This document shows positions 1-11,866 of a stretch of DNA of 36,382 nucleotides, in pieces (position 1 is the stretch's first letter; each line of letters opens with the position of its first letter). The stretch comes from an uncultured Pseudomonadota bacterium (GTDB lineage Bacteria; Pseudomonadota; Gammaproteobacteria; Steroidobacterales; Steroidobacteraceae), in assembly GCA_903858165.1 (NCBI GenBank), contig CAIOHZ010000022.1, forward strand, positions 1 through 36,382. The letters are read 5' to 3'. Position numbers and translations under genes: made by a program. The notes beneath the pieces were generated by a model. The model did not search any database and had not been told where the DNA came from. It was given only the letters and a program-made list of their open reading frames with translations.

Positions 1-224
1 GCCGCTGCCGCGGTCAACTGGAATGCCGCACCGAGGTGAGCGAACTGCTGGTCGTTCCACCCAAACTCTTGCGTGAGCGTAGGTTTCAGCAGCGCCAGTA
101 CCTGACGGTCGACATAGTTCAGTGCCGTTCCCAGAAACAGCAGCGCCACCAGCCAGCGTTGTGCGGTGGCCGTAGCGGTACTAGCCGTGGCACTAGTAGT
201 CGCACCGGCGATGTCGTGCTTCAT
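1..224 (-). CDS. MFS transporter, N-terminal fragment (runs off window)
   Basis: The first 74 codons of a major facilitator superfamily permease read on the minus strand from an ATG at 224-222, and the gene continues past the left edge. After a Thr/Ala-rich cytoplasmic leader, the residues RWLVALLFLGTALNYVDRQ begin the first membrane segment. The N-Y-x-D-R-Q ending of helix 1 is typical of the anion:cation symporter (hexuronate/ExuT-like) branch. The next segment, QEFGWNDQQFAHLGAAFQ, fits the loop into helix 2. The substrate cannot be inferred from this fragment. The gene is divergent from the glutathione transferase, sharing about 100 bases of spacer. Family confidence is good; the subfamily is an inference from the helix 1 motif. 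Confidence 0.8.
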   Translation of the reverse strand, partial: MKHDIAGATTSATASTATATAQRWLVALLFLGTALNYVDRQVLALLKPTLTQEFGWNDQQFAHLGAAFQLTAAA

Positions 225-326
225 GGGGGCGCCTTGAAGGTCGTTGAGCGGTGGTGGCGGTGATGATGGGATACTGTGAGCACAAACTCAATCGCGCCCC
301 CAACAGCCGCATCTCTGGAGACGCCA

Positions 327-1007
327 ATGCTCGAGCTTTATACCGCTGCTACCCCGAACGGCTACAAGGCTTCTGTGGCGCTGGAAGAACTGGGCCTCCC
401 CTATGAAGTGCGTCCCATCAACCTTTCCACGTTAGAGCAGAAGACGCCCGCATTCCTCGCCATCAACCCGAATGGGCGGGTGCCGGCGCTGGTGGATGAC
501 GGCTTCGCCGTTTTCGAGAGCGGCGCCATCCTTATGTATCTGGCCGAGAAAACCGGCCGACTGATGCCCGCCGACCTGAAGGGCCGCAGCCGCGTGGTGC
601 AGTGGTTGATGTTCCAGATGGGCGGCGTGGGTCCGATGATGGGACAGGCCAACGTGTTCTTCCGCTACTGGCCCGAAAAGCTCCAGCCCGTCATCGACCG
701 CTATCAGGGCGAAACCCGCCGCTTGTTCGGCGTGCTGGAAGGGCAGTTGGCGCAGCACGAATACCTTGCCGGCGACTACAGCATTGCGGACATTGCGCAC
801 TGGTGCTGGGTACGTAGCCACTCCTGGTCCGGTGTGGATATCGAACCTTTTCCGAACCTGAAGCGTTGGGTGGACGCGATTGCCGCGCGCCCGGCCGCGC
901 AGCGGGGAATTACCGTGCCGGTGCCGCAACGCGTGGTCACCGAAGCGGACCAGAAAGAATTCGTGGAGCACGCGCGGAAGATTGTCACGTCCGGCAAGCC
1001 GGACTGA
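327..1007 (+). CDS. yfcG: Glutathione transferase, YfcG-like (Nu class)
   Basis: A 226-residue cytosolic glutathione transferase. The N-terminal thioredoxin fold starts [12 protein letters not shown]; the T9-P10-N11-G12 stretch matches the TPNG glutathione site of E. coli YfcG, which lacks the usual catalytic Tyr/Ser/Cys and acts as a disulfide-bond reductase. [11 protein letters not shown] and [15 protein letters not shown] supply the cis-Pro and the Glu-Ser that hold the glutathione gamma-glutamyl group. The all-alpha C-terminal domain carries [16 protein letters not shown] and [11 protein letters not shown], both characteristic of YfcG/YghU proteins. I chose ATG 327 because GGAG at 317-320 sits 6 bases upstream. 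A GTG at 276 would add 17 residues that have no counterpart in YfcG. Function is assigned by family resemblance. Confidence 0.88.
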   Translation: MLELYTAATPNGYKASVALEELGLPYEVRPINLSTLEQKTPAFLAINPNGRVPALVDDGFAVFESGAILMYLAEKTGRLMPADLKGRSRVVQWLMFQMGGVGPMMGQANVFFRYWPEKLQPVIDRYQGETRRLFGVLEGQLAQHEYLAGDYSIADIAHWCWVRSHSWSGVDIEPFPNLKRWVDAIAARPAAQRGITVPVPQRVVTEADQKEFVEHARKIVTSGKPD

Positions 1008-1018
1008 CACGGCATCGT

Positions 1019-1177
1019 TCAGCTACTGCGTTTGCCCCGACAGCGGTCGGAGCAGTACTTCACTTCACTCCACACCCGTTCCCATTTTTTTCGCCAGGTG
1101 AACGGGCGCAGGCACACGGGGCATTCCTTCGTGGGCAGGTCTGCTTTGGCAGTGCGTTTGCGGGGTGTGTCTGCCAT
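1019..1177 (-). CDS. DUF2256 small zinc-ribbon-like protein
   Basis: A 52-residue minus-strand gene starting at ATG 1177-1175. After a basic leader, the core [20 protein letters not shown] is followed by VKYCSDRCR. This gives two Cys pairs (C-x2-C and C-x3-C) around an R-P-F-x-W-R-K-K-W signature, which I recognise as DUF2256. The four cysteines suggest a metal-binding knuckle, but no function is established that I know of. Members are often found beside cryptochrome or photolyase genes; here the neighbour is malate synthase G. The start lies 6 bases after the glcB stop, so the two are probably cotranscribed. No strong Shine-Dalgarno is visible. Confidence 0.85.
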   Translation of the reverse strand: MADTPRKRTAKADLPTKECPVCLRPFTWRKKWERVWSEVKYCSDRCRGKRSS

Positions 1178-1183
1178 CGCTGC

Positions 1184-3301
1184 TTAGTGCGCCGCCTTCA
1201 CTTTGCGCCGGAATGCATGCAGTAGTGGCTCCGTGTAGCCGCTGGGCTGGGTCACGCCTTCGAATACCAGTGCTCGTGCCGCTTGGTACGCCAGGCTCGT
1301 GGCCGCATTGCCCGCCATGGGGCGGTACAACGGGTCGCCAGCGTTCTGCGCATCCACCTTCGCCGCCATGCGCTCCAGCGCGGCCTCCACTTCGTGCGTA
1401 GTGCATACACCGTGTAGCAGCCAGTTCGCCATGTGCTGGGAACTAATGCGGAGCGTCGCGCGGTCTTCCATGAGCCCGATGTCATGGATGTCGGGTACCT
1501 TCGAGCAGCCGATGCCTTGGTCTACCCAACGCACCACATAGCCTAGGATGCCCTGCGCGTTGTTATCGAGTTCCTGCCGAACATCTTCCGCGGTCCATTG
1601 CTGCCCGCGCGCCACGGGAATGGTGAGCAACTTCGCGAGTGGCGCTAGCGCTTCTTGGCTGCGCTCGACATGGCGGGCGAACACGTCCACCGCGTGGTAA
1701 TGCGTGGCATGTAATGTGGCGGCGGTCGGGCTGGGAACCCAGGCCGTGTTGGCGCCCGCGCGCGGGTGCCCCACCTTCTGCTGCAGCATGTCCGCCATGC
1801 GGTCTGGCATGGCCCACATGCCCTTGCCAATCTGCGCGCGGCCGGAGAAACCAGAGGCCAGCCCTATCTGCACATTGCGGTCTTCGTAGGCGGCAATCCA
1901 GGTGGAGGTCTTGATGTCCGCCTTGCGGAGCATGGGGCCCGCTTGCATGGCGGTGTGCATCTCGTCGCCCGTGCGGTCGAGGAAGCCCGTGTTGATGAAC
2001 ATGATGCGGTCTTTCACCGCATGGATGCAGGCCGCGAGGTTGGCTGAAGTGCGGCGCTCTTCGTCCATGACGCCAATCTTGATGGTGTGGCGTGGCAGCT
2101 CGAGCAGGTCTTCCACGGCATCGAACAAGCGGTTGCTGAACGCGGCTTCTTCGGGGCCGTGCATCTTGGGCTTGACGATGTAAATGCTGCCGGCACGGCT
2201 GTTGCGAACGCTGCTGTTCCCGAGCAGGTCGTGCTTGCCAATCAGCGAAGTGATGGCAGCATCTAGAATGCCTTCTGGTGCCTCATTGCCATCGGGCAAC
2301 AACACGGCAGGCGTGGTCATCAAGTGGCCAACGTTGCGCACGAACAGCAAGCTGCGGCCCGGCAAGGTGAACGCGGTGCCGTCAGCCGCGGTGTATGCGC
2401 GGTCGGGTGCCAAGCGGCGCACCAGTTCGCGGCCGCCCTTGTCGAAGCTGGCTTCCAGCGTGCCTTGCATCAGGCCCAGCCAGTTCTCATAGGCCTCTAC
2501 CTTGTCCGCGGCATCGACCGCCGCCACCGAGTCCTCGAAGTCGACGATGCTGGTGAGCGCCGATTCGAGCAGCACGTCGGCCAGGCCCGCGGCGTCGGTG
2601 GCGCCGACTGGGTGCGCGCGGTCCATCACCAACTCGATGTGCAGGCCGTGGTGGCGCAGCAGGAAGTTCGTGCCGGCGCGGCCGACGAGTTGCGTCGGGT
2701 CCCGCAGGGGAGGGGTCTTGCCATCCCAGTCCGTCCAACTCCCGTTCGCCAGTGGCACGGCACTATCGAGGAAGGCACGAGCGGCGGCAATCACTTGTGC
2801 GCCACGCGCGGCGTCATAGCCTTTCCCGCTGGCCTTGCCGGGCAATGCATCAGTACCGTAGTAGGCGTCGTAGAGACTACCCCAGCGCGCATTGGCGGCA
2901 TTCAGCACGAAGCGCGCGTTCAGCACCGGCACCACCAACTGCGCGCCCGCGACGCGCGCCACCTCGTCATCTACGCGCTCGGAGCCGATGTTGAATGGCT
3001 CAGGTGCATCGACCAGATAGCCGATCTCGCGCAGGAAGGCTGCCGTTGCCGTGCCGTCGGCCTGCTGGCCGGCCGGCGTGCGATACCAATTGTCTATGAG
3101 TAGTTGCAGTGCTTCGCGCTTCTGCAGCAGCGCTTGGTTCTGTGGCGCAAAGCGCGCGTAGAGGTCCGCGAGGCCAGCCCAGAAAGCTTCGCTCGTCATG
3201 CCAGAGCGTGGCAGCGCTCGCTCTTCCACGAAACGCACCAATTCGCTCGCCACCTTCAAGCCGTAACGGTCTTGTCTATTCTCTGGTCTATGGTCTGGCA
3301 T
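1184..3301 (-). CDS. glcB: Malate synthase G
   Basis: A 705-residue malate synthase G, which condenses glyoxylate with acetyl-CoA to malate in the glyoxylate/glycolate pathways; E. coli GlcB has 723 residues. It starts ATG 3301-3299 with a leader like that of GlcB ([12 protein letters not shown]). Active-site segments are present: [65 protein letters not shown], and [20 protein letters not shown], which carries the catalytic Asp and the conserved loop Cys. It is not the shorter malate synthase A. No isocitrate lyase or glycolate oxidase gene is nearby. It is divergent from a LysR gene, a usual arrangement for local control, and is followed closely by the DUF2256 gene. Confidence 0.96.
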   Translation of the reverse strand: MPDHRPENRQDRYGLKVASELVRFVEERALPRSGMTSEAFWAGLADLYARFAPQNQALLQKREALQLLIDNWYRTPAGQQADGTATAAFLREIGYLVDAPEPFNIGSERVDDEVARVAGAQLVVPVLNARFVLNAANARWGSLYDAYYGTDALPGKASGKGYDAARGAQVIAAARAFLDSAVPLANGSWTDWDGKTPPLRDPTQLVGRAGTNFLLRHHGLHIELVMDRAHPVGATDAAGLADVLLESALTSIVDFEDSVAAVDAADKVEAYENWLGLMQGTLEASFDKGGRELVRRLAPDRAYTAADGTAFTLPGRSLLFVRNVGHLMTTPAVLLPDGNEAPEGILDAAITSLIGKHDLLGNSSVRNSRAGSIYIVKPKMHGPEEAAFSNRLFDAVEDLLELPRHTIKIGVMDEERRTSANLAACIHAVKDRIMFINTGFLDRTGDEMHTAMQAGPMLRKADIKTSTWIAAYEDRNVQIGLASGFSGRAQIGKGMWAMPDRMADMLQQKVGHPRAGANTAWVPSPTAATLHATHYHAVDVFARHVERSQEALAPLAKLLTIPVARGQQWTAEDVRQELDNNAQGILGYVVRWVDQGIGCSKVPDIHDIGLMEDRATLRISSQHMANWLLHGVCTTHEVEAALERMAAKVDAQNAGDPLYRPMAGNAATSLAYQAARALVFEGVTQPSGYTEPLLHAFRRKVKAAH

Positions 3302-3371
3302 GTTCCGTTCCTCAAGTTCGCGCCCGCAACCCGGCAGCAGAGCGCTACCAGAGGTCCTTTATAGCCCCCTT

Positions 3372-3404
3372 GCATACACCGCGGTAGACTATAAAAAGTA
3401 CAAT
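3372..3404. promoter_or_regulatory. Candidate shared promoter/operator between glcB and lysR gene
   Basis: The 138-base spacer between the divergent glcB and LysR genes holds an A+T-rich patch unlike its surroundings. ACCGCGGT at 3378-3385 is a perfect 8-base palindrome, flanked by ATA on the left and GACTATAAAAAG on the right. TACAAT at 3399-3404 resembles a -10 hexamer for the LysR gene but has no well-spaced -35. LysR proteins usually bind a dyad in such a spacer. The match to a T-N11-A box is imperfect, so this is only a candidate. Confidence 0.3.
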
Positions 3405-3439
3405 CACTTGTTCTTCTAAGTAAAAGATGGAAGTGACTG

Positions 3440-4339
3440 ATGGATGCCGATTACGCATTGCTGGCGCGGGTGGTGGAGGCGGGCAGTCTTTCGGCGGCCG
3501 GGCGCCAGATGGGCCTGTCTCCTGCCATGGTGTCCAAACGTTTGGCGCGGCTCGAGGCGCGGTTGGGTGTGAAGTTGGTCCATCGCACTACCCGGCGGTT
3601 GACGCTGACCGAGGCCGGTGAGCGCTTTCACGCGGATGTGGTCAGTATTCTCGAAGCAGTGCGTGCGGCGGAGGAGCGTCTGACCGGCGATGGGCAGCGT
3701 CCCGCGGGGCCGCTGCGAGTCGCGGTGCCCACTTCGTTTGGGCGTTTGCACGTGGCGCCTCATGTGCCTGCCTTCCTGCAGCGTTATCCGCAGGTAGATT
3801 TGCGTATCGAACTATCGGACACCTTCAGCGACCTCGTGGCGGATCGCATCGACGTAGCCATTCGTATTGCACCAGAAATTCCGGCCGGGCTCATCGCCAC
3901 ACGGCTGGCCGATAGTCGTCGCGTATTGTGTGCAGCGCCGGCGTACCTGCAGCGCTGCGGCACGCCAGAAGCCCTGAAAGACTTGGCCGACGCGCGCCGG
4001 CACCGGCTGCTGGCGGCCGATGGGCAACTGCCTTGGCGGCTGGTGCGTGGCAAGCAGGCCGTGTTGGTAGAGGGCAGTAGCCACGTCCGTACCAACTCCA
4101 GCGAGGTGGTACGGGAGCTCTGTGTGGGTGGTGTGGGTGTTGCCCTGCGTTCGCTATGGGATGTTTCCGCGCTACTGGCGGAAGGGTCCTTGTTACGCGT
4201 CTTACCGGATTACGAAGGTTCGCTGGACGTGGCTATTTATGCGGTAAGAGCCAGGGCGGCCGTGGAAGCACCGGCGGTAGCCGCTTTCGTGGCATTCATG
4301 GCCGAACGGTTGGGCTCTGCCCGTTGGGAACTGGGCTGA
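3440..4339 (+). CDS. LysR-family transcriptional regulator
   Basis: A 299-residue LysR-type regulator starting ATG 3440. The winged helix-turn-helix covers about residues 1-60 (GSLSAAGRQMGLSPAMVSKRL, then HRTTRRLTLTEAG). A substrate-binding domain from about residue 90 to the end (RVAVPTSFGRLHVAPHVPAF; DVAIRIAPEIPAGLIATRLA) resembles the CrgA/DmlR/AaeR branch. Its divergence from glcB suggests it controls malate synthase G and the DUF2256 gene, perhaps in response to a two-carbon or dicarboxylic acid. The ligand is not deducible. It converges on the TagH gene with 36 bases between stops. Confidence 0.93.
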   Translation: MDADYALLARVVEAGSLSAAGRQMGLSPAMVSKRLARLEARLGVKLVHRTTRRLTLTEAGERFHADVVSILEAVRAAEERLTGDGQRPAGPLRVAVPTSFGRLHVAPHVPAFLQRYPQVDLRIELSDTFSDLVADRIDVAIRIAPEIPAGLIATRLADSRRVLCAAPAYLQRCGTPEALKDLADARRHRLLAADGQLPWRLVRGKQAVLVEGSSHVRTNSSEVVRELCVGGVGVALRSLWDVSALLAEGSLLRVLPDYEGSLDVAIYAVRARAAVEAPAVAAFVAFMAERLGSARWELG

Positions 4340-4375
4340 GCAGCGCTAAGGCAGGCCCGCCCAAAACGGTTTCTG

Positions 4376-5683
4376 TTAGCTGGCCAGTCCGGTTTTACGC
4401 ATGGCGGTGGCTTCGTTGACGTCGGTGGCAGCGCCGGTCGCTTGTTCCGCTTCCATGGCCGCGGTATCGCGTGCGTTGCCATAGCCTTCCGTAAACGCAT
4501 AGGGCACACCGTCGCGGCGCCGCTGGGTGATGGCACGGTGCAGGTCCGGGTAGAGCGCCCAGTAACGGCTCGTGTCCCCGGCCAGACCTTGGGGCCCCAG
4601 GCTGCGGTCGAAACGGGCAGCGAGTTCCGCCGGGGCCAATTGGGCGAGTAGATGGTTCATGCCGGCGACGACGGCCGCCTCGTGGTGGCCCTGCGTGGTC
4701 TGCAGGTCCTGGTAAGCATCGCGAATGGCATCGACCGGACCCATGAACCGCTGCGCGGGTTCTACCAGCAAGCGACGGAGCGCTTCGTCGGTGCTTTCCA
4801 GCGCTTCGAGAGGGTTCGGGTTGCGGGCAGTCAGTTGGGGCGTGGCGCCGAGGCTTTCGGCGCGTTGGCGCTCTGCCCGCAACTGGCCCATGAGGCCTAG
4901 CGTGAGTTCGCGGATGAGTTGCCCGGCCGTGGCTAGGAGTTCCGCTTGCCGCGCGGCAGGAATTTGGCTGAGGTCTACGCCAAGCCCCCGGCCCAGCGCG
5001 GCAATGGCTGTGGTGCTGCCCACTGGACCTGGCGCGGGCAGGAGCGCAGGCTCCGCGAGACGGGTACGGAAGGCCAGTTGAGCGGCCGTGGCCGGGGGTG
5101 CCGGGTTGGCGGGCGGTAGCGGCGGTTCGTCGTTATGCACGTCCACAGGCAGGCGGCTGGCATTGGGCACCAACACGGGCGACCGAACGTACGGAACTAC
5201 TTCGATGGGCGCTGTGGGGCGCGCAAACATACCGCTGCCTTCGAGCAGGCTGTGGATGTTGAAAGACGCGCCGAGGTGGTTTTCCGTGGAGTGTGCCAAG
5301 TCTTTGGCCAGTTCATCCGAAGCGCGCCCGAGCAAGTCTTTTCCCAGCCGGAACTCGTTGTCCGCCACGATACTGACCATGGCCACGTAGTCGCCGAAGC
5401 GGAGACGGTCTCCATGGGCCAGTTTGCGGAGATTGCCGCGGCCAATGGGGTCCGGCTCGCGGTTGTGCCAGACGCCATTGGAACTGGTGTCGATGACGCT
5501 CCAGGCGCCAGCCTGGTGAACCAAGTGGGCGTGGTAGGCGCTGAGATAGCGATTTTCGTCGGGCAACGGCCAGTCGTTATCCATGGCGCGGCCTAGCCGT
5601 CCGCCATGGACTCCAAAGATTGCCGTGGCGGCCTCGCCGAGGTCCGCCGCTTGCTTGCTGACCAAGTGCAAGCGCAGGGCCAT
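4376..5683 (-). CDS. tagH: Type VI secretion FHA protein, TagH/ImpI type
   Basis: A 435-residue protein starting ATG 5683-5681 behind a strong GAAGGAG site. Residues about 5-110 form an FHA phosphothreonine-binding domain: G31-R32, D42, S48-x2-H51 and N69-G70 are the expected recognition residues. A Pro/Ala-rich linker spans roughly residues 150-215. The C-terminal 190 residues (QLIRELTLGLMGQLRAER; RNPNPLEALES; RYWALYPDLHRAI) match the conserved domain of type VI secretion FHA proteins. In such systems TagH/Fha couples threonine phosphorylation to assembly. Here there is no other secretion gene within the window: the neighbours are a LysR gene and purL. It may be an orphan regulator or serve a locus elsewhere. 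The domain call is firm; the role is inferred. Confidence 0.82.
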   Translation of the reverse strand: MALRLHLVSKQAADLGEAATAIFGVHGGRLGRAMDNDWPLPDENRYLSAYHAHLVHQAGAWSVIDTSSNGVWHNREPDPIGRGNLRKLAHGDRLRFGDYVAMVSIVADNEFRLGKDLLGRASDELAKDLAHSTENHLGASFNIHSLLEGSGMFARPTAPIEVVPYVRSPVLVPNASRLPVDVHNDEPPLPPANPAPPATAAQLAFRTRLAEPALLPAPGPVGSTTAIAALGRGLGVDLSQIPAARQAELLATAGQLIRELTLGLMGQLRAERQRAESLGATPQLTARNPNPLEALESTDEALRRLLVEPAQRFMGPVDAIRDAYQDLQTTQGHHEAAVVAGMNHLLAQLAPAELAARFDRSLGPQGLAGDTSRYWALYPDLHRAITQRRRDGVPYAFTEGYGNARDTAAMEAEQATGAATDVNEATAMRKTGLAS

Positions 5684-5725
5684 TGTCCGCTCCTTCAGGG
5701 GCCCCCGGGTGGGGCGCCCGGAGTG

Positions 5726-5731
5726 TAGAAT
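5726..5731 (+). promoter_or_regulatory. Candidate -10 hexamer for DUF1820-purL
   Basis: TAGAAT at 5726-5731 (5 of 6 to the sigma70 -10 consensus) lies 37 bases upstream of the DUF1820 ATG, in the 85-base spacer divergent from tagH. No convincing -35 hexamer is visible upstream, where the sequence is G+C-rich. Confidence 0.35.
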
Positions 5732-5768
5732 TACCTACTTCCAAGATACCCAATCGGCGCCGCAAAAG

Positions 5769-6131
5769 ATGGCTGAACGTCACATTTTCAAGGTCGTGTT
5801 CGTCCACCAAGGCAAGGTGTGGGAAATCTTTGCCCGGAAGGTCAGCCAGGGCGCCATGTTCGGCTTCATCGAAGTGGAGCAGTTGGTGTTCGGCGAACGC
5901 ACCACGCTAGTGGTGGACCCGGGCGAGGAACGCATCAAGTCCGAGTTCGAGGGCGTGAAGCGCACCTACCTGCCGCTGCAGAGCGTGCTGCGTATTGACG
6001 AAGTCAGCCCCCGCGCCGCAGCGCAGGCTGTCAGCAAAATCTCTTCTCTGGAAGGCAGCAATGTCGCGCCTTTCCCCATGCCCTTCATGCCACCCCCGGG
6101 CAGCACGCCCGGCGGCGACCGGAAAAACTGA
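5769..6131 (+). CDS. DUF1820 family protein
   Basis: A 120-residue protein starting ATG 5769. The N-terminal 75 residues are the conserved DUF1820 core: [21 protein letters not shown], then [15 protein letters not shown] and the basic/hydrophobic [16 protein letters not shown]. It ends in a low-complexity Pro/Gly/Met tail ([12 protein letters not shown]). There is no signal peptide, membrane segment or cofactor motif. Function is unknown. Its stop overlaps the purL start by one base (TGATG), so translation of the two is likely coupled, although this alone does not put it in purine synthesis. Confidence 0.85.
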   Translation: MAERHIFKVVFVHQGKVWEIFARKVSQGAMFGFIEVEQLVFGERTTLVVDPGEERIKSEFEGVKRTYLPLQSVLRIDEVSPRAAAQAVSKISSLEGSNVAPFPMPFMPPPGSTPGGDRKN

Positions 6132-9100
6132 TGCTTCTCAAGACCGGCGCCAGCGCCCTTTCCCGCTTCCGTCTCGACCAACTGCTCGCCAGGCTGCGGG
6201 CCGCGGCGCCTGCGGTCTTGGCAGTCGAGGCGCGCTTCGTGCATCTGGTAGCTGTGGCTGCGCCGCTGGCGGCGTCCGAAGAAGCGGTGCTGGACCGTTT
6301 GCTTACTTACGGGCCGCGCGAAGAAGCCACGGCGCCGGTGGCCGCCTTGAATACGGTGGCGCTACTCGTGGTGCCGCGTTTCGGCACTATTTCGCCGTGG
6401 GCGAGCAAGGCCACGGACATTGCACGAGGCTGCGGCCTCACGCAGGTGAACCGCATCGAACGCGGCGTGCGTTATACCTTGCAGGCATCTACGCCTTTGG
6501 CTGCGGCATCGGTGGAAGCGCTGGCAGCCTTGTTGCACGATCGCATGACGGACACGGTGCTCACGGATGAAGCCGTGGCGGCTGGCTTGTTCAGCCACAC
6601 GGCCCCGCGTGAACTGGCCACCGTGCCCGTAGTGGCGGAAGGCCGTGCGGCGCTGGAAGGTGCGAACCGCCGTTTGGGGTTGGCGCTGGCAGAAGACGAG
6701 CTCGACTACTTGCTGGCCGCCTACGCGAAGCTGGAACGCGACCCTACCGACGTGGAGCTGATGATGTTCGCGCAGGCGAACAGCGAACACTGCCGCCACA
6801 AAATCTTCAACGCAGACTGGACCGTGGATGGCGAGGCGCAGCCCAAGTCGCTGTTCGCCATGATTCGTAACACACATGCGCACAGCCCGGCGGGCGTGCT
6901 TTCGGCCTACCGCGACAATGCTTCGGTCATTGAAGGCACCACGGCCGCGCGGCTTTGGCCGGACCCGGCCACGCGCACCTACGGCTTCCACGAAGAGCCC
7001 ATCGATATCTTGATGAAGGTGGAGACGCACAACCACCCCACCGCCATCTCCCCATTCCCCGGCGCTTCCACCGGTAGCGGTGGCGAAATTCGTGATGAAG
7101 GCGCCACGGGCCGCGGCGCGAAGCCGAAGGCTGGCCTCACGGGCTTCTCCGTGTCGAACCTGCGTATCCCCGGTTTCGAACAGCCCTGGGAAGGCGCTGA
7201 GTCGAAGCCGTCGCGCATCGCTTCGGCGCTCGACATCATGACGGAAGGCCCGCTCGGCGCGGCTGCCTTCAACAATGAATTCGGTCGCCCCGGCATTCTT
7301 GGCTACTTCCGCACCTACGAAATGGCTGTGTCTGGAGACCCCGCGAACGTCACGCGTGGTTACCACAAGCCCATCATGCTGGCGGGTGGCCTCGGCAATA
7401 TCCGCCGCGAACACGTTGAGAAGTGCGACATTCCACCGGGCTCGGCCATCATCGTGCTCGGTGGCCCGTCCATGCTTATCGGCCTTGGCGGTGGCGCGGC
7501 TTCTTCCGTGAACAGCGGCGCGAGCAGCGCGGACCTCGATTTTGCCTCCGTGCAGCGTGGCAACCCGGAAATGGAACGGCGTGTGCAGGAAGTCATCGAC
7601 GCCTGCTGGGCGCTCGGCGATGCGAACCCCATTCTGCTTATCCACGATGTGGGCGCTGGTGGTCTTTCGAATGCGGTGCCGGAAGCGGTGGCCCACAGTG
7701 ACCTCGGCGGGCGCATCGATTTGCGCAGCATCCTGAATGACGAGCCGGGCATGTCCCCGCTCGAGCTGTGGTGCAACGAAAGCCAGGAACGCTATGTGCT
7801 GGTGTTGCCGCCAGAGCGTGTCGACGAATTCGCGGCGCTGTGCGCGCGTGAGCGTTGCCCGTTCGCGGTTATTGGCCACACCACAGACGACGGCCTGCTG
7901 CAGGTGAACGACATGCACTTTGGTAATTCGCCCGTAGCGTTGCCCATCGACGTGCTGCTCGGTAAGCCGCCGAAGATGTCGCGTCGTGCGCAGCGCGTGC
8001 AGCGCGTGTCGCCGGCCCTGCCCACGGCAGGTATCACCGTGCGCGAAGCGCTTTACCGCTTGCTGCATCTGCCCACGGTGGCAGACAAATCTTTCCTCAT
8101 CACCATTGGCGACCGCAGCGTGGGTGGGCTGATCCACCGCGACCCGATGGTCGGCCCGTGGCAAGTGCCGGTAGCAGACGTCGCCGTCACCGCTGCAGGC
8201 TTCCGCACGAATGCCGGTGAAGCCATGGCCATGGGCGAGCGCACGCCGCTGGCGCTGTTGTCTGGTCCGGCTTCTGGCCGTATGGCGGTGGCGGAGGCGC
8301 TGACGAACATTGTGGCTGCCGATGTACGCGCCATTGGCGATGTGAAGCTCTCGGCGAACTGGATGGCGGCTTGTGGCGATGCAGCCGAAGACGCCACGTT
8401 GTTCGATACCGTGCGCGCGGTAGGCATGGAGTTGTGCCCTGCGCTGGATATCGCCATTCCGGTCGGTAAGGATTCGCTATCCATGCGCACGCGCTGGACG
8501 GAAGACGGCGCTGCCACTGGCGTATCGGCCGAGAAGGCGGTGTGGTCGCCGGTGTCGCTTATTGTCTCGGCGTTCGCCCCGGTGGGCGATGTGCGTCGCA
8601 CGCTAACGCCGTACATCCCGCAGGAAGCGGGCAACACGCGCTTGTTCCTGCTGGACCTCGGCGCCGGCCAACAGCGGCTGGGCGGTTCTTGCCTGGCGCA
8701 GGTGTATGGTCAGCTCGGCGATATACCGCCGGACCTCGATGATGCGGCCCGCTTGAAAGCGTTCTTCGGCGCCATTCGTGCGGCTGCCGATGCCGGCTTG
8801 TTGGTGGCTTATCACGACCGTTCCGACGGCGGGCTTGCGATAACGCTCGCGGAAATGGCCTTGGCCTCGCATGCTTCGATGGATGTCGATGTGGCAGCGC
8901 TGGTAAAGACCGATGCGGTATCTGCGTTGTTCAACGAAGAGTTGGGTGCGGTGTGCGCCGTGCGCGAAAGCGATGCCGCTGCGTTCACGGCCCTGCTGGT
9001 GCAGCACGGGCTAGGCGCGTTGGTGCAGATGCTTGGCACTGCCGTGCCTGCATTAGGCACCGTGGGCAACCGCTTCGTTATACGCCAAGGCGCCACTGTG

Positions 9101-10072
9101 CTGCTCGACGAACAGCGGACGGCGCTACATCAGGCTTGGGCCGCTACCAGCCACCAGATTCAGCGCCGGCGCGACGACGCGGCCTGCGCGGATGAAGCAT
9201 TTGCGGCACTGGCCGATGCCGAAGACCCGGGTCTGTTCCAGTACCTGCCGTACAACGCCGCAGAAGACATTGCAGCGCCCTACGTGAACAGGGGCGCGCG
9301 CCCGCGTGTGGCCATCCTGCGCGAGCAGGGCGTGAACAGCCAGATGGAGATGGCGGCCAGCTTCCATCGCGCCGGCTTCGAGCCGGTGGACGTGCACATG
9401 TCCGAACTGCTTTCAGGCAGCGTGGGGCTTGCGGGCTTCGCGGGCTTGGCGGCCTGCGGCGGCTTCTCTTATGGCGACGTGCTCGGTGCGGGCGAAGGCT
9501 GGGCCAAGTCCATCCTGTTCCACGCGCGCACGCGTGATGCCCTCAGTGCGCACTTCGCTCGTACGGATGCCTTCACGCTCGGCATCTGCAACGGTTGCCA
9601 GATGGTGTCAGCGCTGAAGGAGATTATCCCGGGCACTGAACTGTGGCCGCGCTTCGTGCGCAACCGGTCGGAGCAGTTCGAAGGGCGCACGGCGCTGGTG
9701 GAAGTGCTGCCGACGCCTTCGCTGTTCCTGCAGGGCATGGCCGGCGCGGTGCTCCCCATCGCCGTGGCGCACGGCGAAGGCCGCGCGGAGTTCGCCGAAG
9801 CCACCGGCCCGCAGCGCTTGCTGGATGCGGGTCTTGTGGGCCTGCGTTGGGTGGACCACTACGGCGAACCGACGCAGCGTTACCCGTTCAACCCGAATGG
9901 TTCGCCGCTGGGCATTGCTGGCGTGGCCAGCAGCGATGGCCGCGTGACCATCGCCATGCCGCACCCGGAGCGCGTGCACCGCGCGGTGCAGCACTCCTGG
10001 CGTCCGCCGGGGCTCGGCGAAGACTCTGGCTGGATGCGCATGTTCCGCAACGCGCGCAAGGCCTTGGGCTAA
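6131..10072 (+). CDS. purL: Phosphoribosylformylglycinamidine synthase
   Basis: A 1313-residue large-type PurL (E. coli 1295), the fourth step of purine synthesis: FGAR plus glutamine and ATP gives FGAM. The N-terminal PurS-like domain is followed by a linker ([17 protein letters not shown]), two pseudo-symmetric AIRS/PurM-like halves ([19 protein letters not shown]; later GDRSVGGLI and GVKL-type repeats) and a C-terminal class I glutamine amidotransferase from about residue 1050. The triad is visible: Cys1153 in LGICNGCQM, His1278 and Glu1280 in MPHPERV. The domain order and length show an intact gene. It is cotranscribed with the DUF1820 gene and converges on ettA with 5 bases between. Confidence 0.98.
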   Translation: MLLKTGASALSRFRLDQLLARLRAAAPAVLAVEARFVHLVAVAAPLAASEEAVLDRLLTYGPREEATAPVAALNTVALLVVPRFGTISPWASKATDIARGCGLTQVNRIERGVRYTLQASTPLAAASVEALAALLHDRMTDTVLTDEAVAAGLFSHTAPRELATVPVVAEGRAALEGANRRLGLALAEDELDYLLAAYAKLERDPTDVELMMFAQANSEHCRHKIFNADWTVDGEAQPKSLFAMIRNTHAHSPAGVLSAYRDNASVIEGTTAARLWPDPATRTYGFHEEPIDILMKVETHNHPTAISPFPGASTGSGGEIRDEGATGRGAKPKAGLTGFSVSNLRIPGFEQPWEGAESKPSRIASALDIMTEGPLGAAAFNNEFGRPGILGYFRTYEMAVSGDPANVTRGYHKPIMLAGGLGNIRREHVEKCDIPPGSAIIVLGGPSMLIGLGGGAASSVNSGASSADLDFASVQRGNPEMERRVQEVIDACWALGDANPILLIHDVGAGGLSNAVPEAVAHSDLGGRIDLRSILNDEPGMSPLELWCNESQERYVLVLPPERVDEFAALCARERCPFAVIGHTTDDGLLQVNDMHFGNSPVALPIDVLLGKPPKMSRRAQRVQRVSPALPTAGITVREALYRLLHLPTVADKSFLITIGDRSVGGLIHRDPMVGPWQVPVADVAVTAAGFRTNAGEAMAMGERTPLALLSGPASGRMAVAEALTNIVAADVRAIGDVKLSANWMAACGDAAEDATLFDTVRAVGMELCPALDIAIPVGKDSLSMRTRWTEDGAATGVSAEKAVWSPVSLIVSAFAPVGDVRRTLTPYIPQEAGNTRLFLLDLGAGQQRLGGSCLAQVYGQLGDIPPDLDDAARLKAFFGAIRAAADAGLLVAYHDRSDGGLAITLAEMALASHASMDVDVAALVKTDAVSALFNEELGAVCAVRESDAAAFTALLVQHGLGALVQMLGTAVPALGTVGNRFVIRQGATVLLDEQRTALHQAWAATSHQIQRRRDDAACADEAFAALADAEDPGLFQYLPYNAAEDIAAPYVNRGARPRVAILREQGVNSQMEMAASFHRAGFEPVDVHMSELLSGSVGLAGFAGLAACGGFSYGDVLGAGEGWAKSILFHARTRDALSAHFARTDAFTLGICNGCQMVSALKEIIPGTELWPRFVRNRSEQFEGRTALVEVLPTPSLFLQGMAGAVLPIAVAHGEGRAEFAEATGPQRLLDAGLVGLRWVDHYGEPTQRYPFNPNGSPLGIAGVASSDGRVTIAMPHPERVHRAVQHSWRPPGLGEDSGWMRMFRNARKALG

Positions 10073-10077
10073 GCGCC

Positions 10078-11745
<1,668 letters not shown>

Positions 11746-11866
11746 GGGAATCCTGAAAGGGGTTAAGCCGGGGTGGGGATTATCGGGCAAATCCCACAGC
11801 AAACACAGCACCTGTTAGGCTCCGTTTTCGGGCCGCTTTGGCCTGGCGACTGGCTGCAGAGGTGGC

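Noticed and set aside
1008-1018. Strong terminator between the glutathione transferase and the convergent DUF2256 gene
   Set aside because: The spacer is only about 11 bases and has no stem with a T-tract.
6362-8164. A 600-codon open frame on the minus strand opposite purL
   Set aside because: It lies wholly antisense to a fully conserved PurL, its translation is rich in Arg/His with no family resemblance, and long antisense frames are common in high-GC DNA.
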